Positions 8,601 through 12,681 of a DNA stretch of 12,681 nucleotides are shown piece by piece. The notes beneath the pieces are model-generated. The model had not been told where the DNA came from. It saw only the letters and a list, made by a program, of their open reading frames with translations, and did no database searches. This DNA is from an uncultured Barnesiella sp. (GTDB lineage Bacteria > Bacteroidota > Bacteroidia > Bacteroidales > Barnesiellaceae_A): positions 1 through 12,681 of the forward strand of contig CAJGDT010000028.1 in assembly GCA_904502265.1 (NCBI GenBank), written 5' to 3'. Position 1 is the stretch's first letter. The number at the start of each line of letters is the position of its first letter. The position numbers were made by a program, and so were the translations under genes.

Positions 8601-8762
8601 GTTATTCTCACTATCGCCATTATTAACTATATGATAATCGGCATGCATAGGTAGTCGATTGATGGCATTGATGTTGGGGTCTTGCCATTCGGTAAAACTC
8701 TGGGCGCAGAGTGTAAACATACTGCCTAACGCTGTTGCGCAGGCTATAAGCCAGTGTTTCAT
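5679..8762 (-). CDS. lacZ: Secreted glycoside hydrolase family 2 beta-galactosidase (LacZ type)
   Basis: This enzyme hydrolyses terminal beta-D-galactosides by a retaining mechanism. Its 1027 residues nearly equal E. coli LacZ, but an N-terminal Sec signal (MKHWLIACATALGSMFTLCA, cut before QSFTEW) directs it to the periplasm or cell surface. Domains in order are the jelly-roll sugar-binding domain (about 45-220, with 'RWCDGTYLEDQDLWRMCG'), an immunoglobulin-like domain (about 222-330), the TIM barrel (about 332-625), a linker beta domain, and the C-terminal Bgal_small_N supersandwich (about 745-1015). The acid/base is E460 in 'WSMGNEAGMG' and the nucleophile is E529 in 'IQCEYAHAMGNSMGGF', matching LacZ E461 and E537. 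Also present are 'GVNRHEIDPRKG', 'TCHYPNTPEWYDLCDEYGL' and 'WDFVDQGL'. The gene lies 26 bp downstream of a membrane-protein gene on the same strand and is probably co-transcribed with it. No SusC/SusD pair is in the window, so it is not visibly part of a polysaccharide utilisation locus. The natural substrate could be a host or plant galactoside rather than lactose. Confidence 0.96.
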   Translation of the reverse strand: MKHWLIACATALGSMFTLCAQSFTEWQDPNINAINRLPMHADYHIVNNGDSENNYELTLNGTWHFNWVENADMRPTDFFKVDYNDSSWDKMEVPGMWELNGYGDPLYVNIGYAWRKNFENNPPYVPIEQNHVGSYRRTFNLPENWKGRDIILNIGAVTSNVYVWINGKFVGYSEDSHLEASFDITRYVKPGDNLIALQVFRWCDGTYLEDQDLWRMCGISRDVTIEARDKTRMVDWHITPMLDSDYRNGTLTVDMQLTGKATDIELSLIDSNGNAVATQNIVPRSNKASTTLQVENAILWSAEAPHLYKLTARIRNHQRTTEIVAQRIGFRTSEIKGGQLLINGKPILIKGVNRHEIDPRKGFVMTRERMIEDIMLMKQLNINAVRTCHYPNTPEWYDLCDEYGLYVVDEANVESHGMGYDEKTLARVDAYAKAHLERNQRMVLRDKNHPSVIIWSMGNEAGMGKNFEACYRWIREYDPSRPIHYERAVDYQYFVNSHFTDIMCPMYASPKWCERYLQSNPERPLIQCEYAHAMGNSMGGFKEYWDLTRQYAQYQGGFIWDFVDQGLARYEDNGRVSFLYGGDYNDYDATDNSFNCNGIIAGDRTPQAHAYEVRFQYQSIWTRPIDLTNGIIELYNENFFIDLSNYRLNWQLVVDGIAMQGGSIEHLDVAPQECKNYTLNYDLEKISDTAQEVLLNIEFITRNKEALLPLNHVVAYNQHIVKEYDTEKAYTLNKSDRDIKITQFEKAVHIEGNDWIISFGRNGFINRMDYGTMCMMPDGSSLRPNFWRAPTENDWGAQLHKQFAVWRSPQMKLTSFDYTIENGCAIINTRFDMPEVKAQLTIDYTINGEGEIAVTQAMHTTEGTDIPQLFRYGMRMEMPARYNVVEYYGRGEVENYSDRKSGARIGLYRQDVDEMYNDKMARPQESGTHSDLRYYKVLDSTGGGLCIKAATPFSASALPYSIEALDLSRNDYRRHSGELVPDNTTHLCFDLVQRGLACINSWGAWPLKPYQVPYQDYTFRFIISPIR

Positions 8763-8788
8763 GGTGATAATATTTAAGTATTAGAGCT

Positions 8789-9475
8789 TTATTTCTTGGT
8801 GCTTACAGCCAACAATACACCTAATACGATACCCAACAGAGCTGCAAACAATACACGTTGCTCGGTAGGCAAAAGGAAGGTGATAGTGTGTGCGGGATAC
8901 CAGAAGAAGGGGATGGTTTTCTTGAATACAAATCCCCATTGAGCGTTCCAGTTGATATTGGCAAACATTTCGGCCATAGGAATGGGTGTGATAAGTGCCT
9001 TAACCGAACCTCCACAACGAGCTATGTGTGCATCGGTTATCTTGTGGAATGTCATAAATACAGGTGCAAAGATGGTGTTCATTGCTACCGATACCGAGAG
9101 GGCTACCAATACTTTGGCCCAAGAGAAGTCGGCTGACTTGAGTAGTGATGTTGCATCGGCCAAGCCCAATTTCTCAAGGAATACAGGTGTACCTGCCGAG
9201 AAGATAGTCATAGCCATGCTAATACCCATACCTAAGAAACCCCATACAATAGCGCGGGGCAATATACCGAATGTCTTTGAATAATATGTACCTGTACTGA
9301 TGCGGTGTCCGAGCATCTCACCCATGGTTGAGAGGATGCCGAACTTAAGGAAACTCATAATCATACTATGCTCGGCATTGAATGTCTTGTACCAAGCGTA
9401 TACGGGTTCAATAACAAAGAAGGGCAAGAATAAAGCCACTACACATACTGCAAAGATTAAATCGCTCTTTTTCAT
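8789..9475 (-). CDS. Polytopic membrane protein with Mpv17/PMP22-like C-terminus
   Basis: The product has 228 residues and several hydrophobic segments (about 5-25, 72-95, 122-142 and 205-225), so it sits in the inner membrane. Its last 45 residues contain FFWYPAHTITFLLP (190-203) followed by TEQRVLFAALLG (204-215). This resembles the C-terminal signature of the eukaryotic Mpv17/PMP22 family (roughly WP-x-x-Q-x-x-NF-x-x-VP-x-x-x-RV-x-F), with conserved positions P194, F200, P203 and R207. Mpv17 proteins are small organelle membrane channels of debated function; what a bacterial relative transports is unknown. No enzyme motif is visible. The gene is the first of a probable two-gene leftward unit with the beta-galactosidase, 26 bp downstream. 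A good -7 element lies 55 bp upstream of the ATG. The gene itself is well supported by length, start, spacing and composition; the family name is recalled from pattern and needs a profile search. Confidence 0.82.
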   Translation of the reverse strand: MKKSDLIFAVCVVALFLPFFVIEPVYAWYKTFNAEHSMIMSFLKFGILSTMGEMLGHRISTGTYYSKTFGILPRAIVWGFLGMGISMAMTIFSAGTPVFLEKLGLADATSLLKSADFSWAKVLVALSVSVAMNTIFAPVFMTFHKITDAHIARCGGSVKALITPIPMAEMFANINWNAQWGFVFKKTIPFFWYPAHTITFLLPTEQRVLFAALLGIVLGVLLAVSTKK

Positions 9476-9529
9476 AGCATTAATGATATTTGTTTTTGTT
9501 TAGTTACTGAATAAATTTCTCTCAAAAAA

Positions 9530-9537
9530 CAAAGATA
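9530..9537 (-). promoter_or_regulatory. -7 promoter element for the Mpv17-like/beta-galactosidase unit
   Basis: On the minus strand this reads TATCTTTG, an exact match to the Bacteroides -7 consensus TAnnTTTG. It lies 55 bp before the ATG at 9475. No clear -33 TTTG is found at the usual distance, so confidence is moderate. It is downstream of the ribonucleotide reductase terminator, so the unit should be transcribed independently. Confidence 0.5.
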
Positions 9538-9593
9538 GTGAGAATTTTTGGTTCTTTAGTAATGATTTATATACTTTTGGATTTGTGCAAAAG

Positions 9594-9622
9594 AAAAACC
9601 CGATAACTTTTCAGCTATCGGG
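9594..9622 (-). terminator. Rho-independent terminator of the ribonucleotide reductase gene
   Basis: Read on the minus strand, CCCGATAGCT pairs with AGTTATCGGG (one G-U pair) around a GAAA tetraloop and is followed by TTTTTC. The stem covers 9599-9622 and the T run corresponds to 9594-9598. It starts 28 bp after the reductase stop. This is a textbook intrinsic terminator and isolates the reductase from the leftward genes beyond it. Confidence 0.92.
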
Positions 9623-9650
9623 CTCATATTGCATACTAAATGTATGATGA

Positions 9651-12227
9651 TTATCCACAACGTGATGTGCCACAGTTGGTGCAGATGAGACAGCCTTCTT
9701 GATAGATTAGGGTCTCTTGCTTACAGTTGGGGCAAGTTTGTCCACTGGCTTGCATACCATTGGGCAGATATTTTTTCAATGCGCGCTCTACACCGTTTTT
9801 CCAGGTATTGATTGTTTGGCTATCGAGTTCGAGACTCGCAACGAGTTTCAATACTTGATCAATGGGCATGCCATAGCGCAATACGCCCGATATAAGTTTG
9901 GCGTAGTTCCAGTATTCGGGGTTGAACTTATCTGACAAGCCTTCGATTGTGATTTTGTAGCCACGTTTGTTGACAAACTGGAAGTCGTATCGTTTGTAGC
10001 CATCAGCATCAACGGCTTTGATAATCTTACCTTTGGTTACATTCTTGGGGCAGAAGATACCATCATCGTCATCAGCAAAACCTGTAAAGATTTCGTAAGG
10101 TTTACCATCGAGCAAGCCAACAAAGGCAATCCACTTCTCTTTGTTGTTTTGGAAACGAACTACATCGGCCTCCAACTCAATGGGACGCTTGTGGGCTACA
10201 ATGGGTGTTGCGGGTACTGCTGCGGCCTCGGCGGCTGCGGCTTCAGCTGCTTTGCGCTTTTCTTTCTCCTCTTTTTCTTTGCTAACCGATATGAGTACAC
10301 CCGAGCGTGAGCCATCGCGATATACAGTACATCCTTTGCAACCAGAGCGCCATGCCTCTACATAGAGGTCGTTCACAAGTTCTTCGCTCACATCGCTGGG
10401 CAAGTTAATAGTAACGCTGATAGAGTGGTCTACCCACTTTTGTACGCGGCCTTGCATACGTACCTTTTGCAACCAATCGACATCGTTCGATGTGGCTTTG
10501 AAGTAGGGCGATTTGGCTACCAATTCATCTATCTCTTCTTGTGTATATTTGCTCTTGACTTCCATGCCGTTAGTTTCCATCCAAGTCATAAACTTGTGGT
10601 GGTACACAACGTATTCTTCAAATGCATCACCATTTTCATCCCAGAAGTCAGGATGTACCTCGGCATCATTGGGATTTACTTTGCGACGACGTTTGTAAAC
10701 GGGCAAGAATACAGGCTCAATACCCGATGTGGTTTGCGTCATAAGGCTGGTTGTGCCGGTAGGAGCAATTGTAAGACATGCTATATTGCGACGACCATAT
10801 TTTACCATCAATTCATACAACTCGGGGTCAGCCTCTTTCAAGCGATTGATGAAGGGATTATTTTCCTCTCGTTTAGCATCGAATATCTCAAATGCACCAC
10901 GTTCGCGTGCCAAATCTACCGATGAGCGGTATGCTGCTAACGCCAATGTGCGGTGTACATTTTCTGACATAGCAGTTGCCTCTTCTGTACCATAACGAAG
11001 ACCAAGCGAAGCAATCATGTCACCTTCTGCAGTTGTGCCTACACCGGTACGGCGGCCTTGAAGTGTGCGTGTACGTATTTTATTCCACAAGTTCAACTCG
11101 GTGTGTTTTACCTCGTCGGTCTCGGGGTCAGCAGCAATCTTTTCGATAATCTTTTCAATTTTCTCCATTTCAAGGTCGATGATATCGTCCATGATGCGTT
11201 GAGCCTTGGCGACGTGCGACTTGAACAAATCGTAGTCGAAGTAAGCCTTGGGAGTGAAAGGATTAACAACGTATGAATAGAGATTGATAGCTAACAAGCG
11301 GCAACTGTCGTAGGGGCATAAAGGTATCTCGCCGCAGGGGTTAGTCGATACAGTTTTGAAACCAAGGTCGGCATAGCAGTCGGGTACTGACTCGCGACGG
11401 ATTGTATCCCAGAACAATACACCGGGCTCGGCCGATTTCCATGCATTGTGTACAATTTTACGCCATATTTCACGTGCATTTACCTCTTTAGTTACATATG
11501 GATCGTTACCTTCGATAGGGTATTGTTGCACATAAGGTTCGCCCGATATAGCGCACTCCATGAAGCGGTCGTCTATCTTTACCGATACATTGGCACCTGT
11601 TACTTTACCCTCGGTCATTTTAGCATCGATAAATGCTTCAGAATCGGGGTGCTTGATAGAAACAGTGAGCATCAATGCACCACGGCGACCATCTTGAGCA
11701 ACCTCACGGGTAGAGTTCGAAAAACGTTCCATAAAAGGAACGAGGCCGGTTGATGTGAGTGCAGAGTTCTTAACGGGTGAGCCTTTGGGTCGGATGTGTG
11801 ACAAGTCGTGACCTACACCGCCACGGCGTTTCATGAGTTGTACTTGCTCTTCGTCAATCTTTATAATACCACCATATGAATCTGGCTCACCGGTCAATCC
11901 TACAACGAAGCAGTTTGAGAGTGAACCTATCTGGAAGTTGTTACCAATACCTGTCATGGGGCTACCTTGGGGTACAATGTAGCGGAAGTGCGACATGAGG
12001 TCGAACAACTCTTGTGCAGACATGGGGTTGCTGTACTTTTGCTCGATGCGTGCTATTTCGTTGGCAATACGCCAGTGCATGTCATCGGGTGTTTTTTCAT
12101 AGATGTTGCCAAAAGAGTCCTTTAAGGCATACTTGTTAACCCATACGCGAGCTGCAAGTTCATCGCCTTTGAAGTACTCAAGCGAAGCGGCAAATGCCTC
12201 TTCGTGTGTGTAGATTTTCTGTTCCAC
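9651..12227 (-). CDS. nrdJ: Adenosylcobalamin-dependent (class II) ribonucleoside reductase
   Basis: This cytoplasmic enzyme reduces ribonucleotides to deoxyribonucleotides with a thiyl radical generated from coenzyme B12, independently of oxygen. It has 858 residues. After an N-terminal domain (about 1-90) comes the ten-stranded alpha/beta barrel with the redox cysteine C106 ('SLSNCFVVG'), the NPCGE active-site loop with N296, thiyl cysteine C298 and E300, and the partner cysteine C309 eleven residues on. Further class II marks are 'APTGTTSLM' (about 486-494) and 'SGCKGCTVYRDGSRSG' (about 625-645). A charged, alanine-rich linker (about 646-678) leads to a TSCPD-type domain ('SGVLRYGMPIDQVLKLVASL'). 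The tail is Cys-rich with C832, C835, C846, C849, C852 and C857, combining a zinc ribbon with likely electron-relay cysteines. The start is GTG (12225-12227): TAA lies six codons upstream and no in-frame ATG occurs before codon 50, inside the conserved domain. No intein is present. The gene is monocistronic, ending at its own terminator. Confidence 0.96.
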   Translation of the reverse strand: MEQKIYTHEEAFAASLEYFKGDELAARVWVNKYALKDSFGNIYEKTPDDMHWRIANEIARIEQKYSNPMSAQELFDLMSHFRYIVPQGSPMTGIGNNFQIGSLSNCFVVGLTGEPDSYGGIIKIDEEQVQLMKRRGGVGHDLSHIRPKGSPVKNSALTSTGLVPFMERFSNSTREVAQDGRRGALMLTVSIKHPDSEAFIDAKMTEGKVTGANVSVKIDDRFMECAISGEPYVQQYPIEGNDPYVTKEVNAREIWRKIVHNAWKSAEPGVLFWDTIRRESVPDCYADLGFKTVSTNPCGEIPLCPYDSCRLLAINLYSYVVNPFTPKAYFDYDLFKSHVAKAQRIMDDIIDLEMEKIEKIIEKIAADPETDEVKHTELNLWNKIRTRTLQGRRTGVGTTAEGDMIASLGLRYGTEEATAMSENVHRTLALAAYRSSVDLARERGAFEIFDAKREENNPFINRLKEADPELYELMVKYGRRNIACLTIAPTGTTSLMTQTTSGIEPVFLPVYKRRRKVNPNDAEVHPDFWDENGDAFEEYVVYHHKFMTWMETNGMEVKSKYTQEEIDELVAKSPYFKATSNDVDWLQKVRMQGRVQKWVDHSISVTINLPSDVSEELVNDLYVEAWRSGCKGCTVYRDGSRSGVLISVSKEKEEKEKRKAAEAAAAEAAAVPATPIVAHKRPIELEADVVRFQNNKEKWIAFVGLLDGKPYEIFTGFADDDDGIFCPKNVTKGKIIKAVDADGYKRYDFQFVNKRGYKITIEGLSDKFNPEYWNYAKLISGVLRYGMPIDQVLKLVASLELDSQTINTWKNGVERALKKYLPNGMQASGQTCPNCKQETLIYQEGCLICTNCGTSRCG

Positions 12228-12681
12228 TTTCTTTGAGATATATTAATCGTTTGTACAATGCGTTTTAATGAGGTTTGTCTGCCCTGTAAAATTTTTTGCA
12301 AGTATACGGAAAATAATTTTATTTGCATTAAAAAAGAAATAAAAAATATTGGTGAATTTATAAAGTTTTCAATTTTAAAAATTAAAGTATTGAAAAACAG
12401 TATATTGTATTTTTTGATTGATTAAAAAGTTTTCCAAAACATTCTTTTTGTGATTTGTTTGTGTTTTTAAAAATGAAATTTATGATTGCTTGTTTCTTCT
12501 GGGTAAAAGTGTAGAATGATTATTTTGTGAGTATTTTATCGCTGTGCTGTTTTATAAAAAAAGAATATTATTTATTAATGTGTGGTGATATTTTTCAACT
12601 ACTTTAAGGTGTGAGTTGTTCTCTTGGAAAAACTTTGGAAAATGATAGTGTTGATATTTGTATTAATTCTTTTAACTGCTC
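12228..12681. other. AT-rich non-coding region upstream of the reductase
   Basis: These 454 bp contain no open reading frame with coding character on either strand. Sampled stretches are about 15-28% G+C, far below the genes. The proximal part should hold the reductase promoter and leader. The distal part has runs of A and T and a loose inverted pair, AAAGTTTTCCAA (12426-12437) and TTGGAAAAACTTT (12624-12636), which may be low-complexity chance. It could also carry the control region of a rightward gene beyond the window; I cannot support a specific promoter for one. Confidence 0.6.
12299..12306 (-). promoter_or_regulatory. Possible -7 element for the ribonucleotide reductase gene
   Basis: The minus strand reads TATACTTG, one mismatch from TAnnTTTG, placed 71 bp before the GTG start. 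No convincing -33 element is seen in the A/T-rich sequence upstream. The predicted leader would be about 65 nt. I found no B12-box-like element in it, so no cobalamin riboswitch is called. Confidence 0.35.

Noticed and set aside
9651..12227. Intein or frameshift in the ribonucleotide reductase gene
   Set aside because: The frame is continuous, 858 residues is normal for the class, and the active-site loops where inteins insert are uninterrupted.
12397..12408. NrdR-box-like palindrome ACAGTATATTGT
   Set aside because: It is two bases shorter than the known box, has one arm mismatch, and no second box is found at the usual spacing of about three helical turns.
12426..12636. Inverted pair AAAGTTTTCCAA / TTGGAAAAACTTT as ends of a mobile element
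   Set aside because: The arms differ by one inserted base, are low in complexity, enclose no transposase, and show no target-site duplication.
12228..12681. Cobalamin riboswitch upstream of the B12-dependent reductase
   Set aside because: No B12-box-like sequence or GC-containing stem set is visible on the minus strand; the region is almost entirely A/T.
1..12681. CRISPR arrays, tRNA or rRNA genes, insertion sequences, phage genes
   Set aside because: No spaced repeats, cloverleaf sequences, transposase or integrase frames, or ribosomal RNA motifs were recognised on either strand.

Overview
The window looks like a chromosomal segment of a member of the Bacteroidales (Bacteroidota). The evidence is an outer-membrane efflux protein made as a lipoprotein, an exported LacZ-type beta-galactosidase, promoter elements close to the Bacteroides -7 consensus TAnnTTTG, starts with almost no Shine-Dalgarno sequences, and a B12-dependent ribonucleotide reductase. 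Genus cannot be decided from the sequence alone.

Layout. Positions 1-4668 (+) hold the end of a tripartite RND efflux operon: the last 46 codons of the periplasmic adaptor, the complete inner-membrane AcrB-like pump (145-3273) and the complete lipoprotein outer-membrane channel (3286-4668). A strong intrinsic terminator (4736-4769) closes the operon. Next is an AT-rich regulatory region of about 270 bp with a Bacteroides-type promoter, a cluster of TTTACAT motifs and a 10-bp direct repeat flanking the -7 element. It precedes a lone small outer-membrane beta-barrel protein (5040-5573, +). A perfect 15-bp hairpin (5622-5662) separates this gene from the convergent leftward pair: a secreted GH2 beta-galactosidase (5679-8762, -) and, 26 bp upstream of it, a polytopic membrane protein (8789-9475, -) whose C-terminus resembles the Mpv17/PMP22 family. 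A second intrinsic terminator (9594-9622, -) ends the adenosylcobalamin-dependent class II ribonucleotide reductase gene (9651-12227, -), which starts with GTG. The final 454 bp are very AT-rich and hold no supportable gene.

How the genes work together. Only the efflux genes form an obvious functional system: adaptor, proton-driven pump and outer-membrane duct expel toxic compounds. The beta-galactosidase and the Mpv17-like gene are probably co-transcribed, but no functional link can be shown. The ribonucleotide reductase supplies deoxyribonucleotides and forms its own unit. I see no phage, transposon, CRISPR or defence locus. The points most worth a second look are the bacterial Mpv17-like protein and the dense regulatory architecture upstream of the orphan beta-barrel gene.
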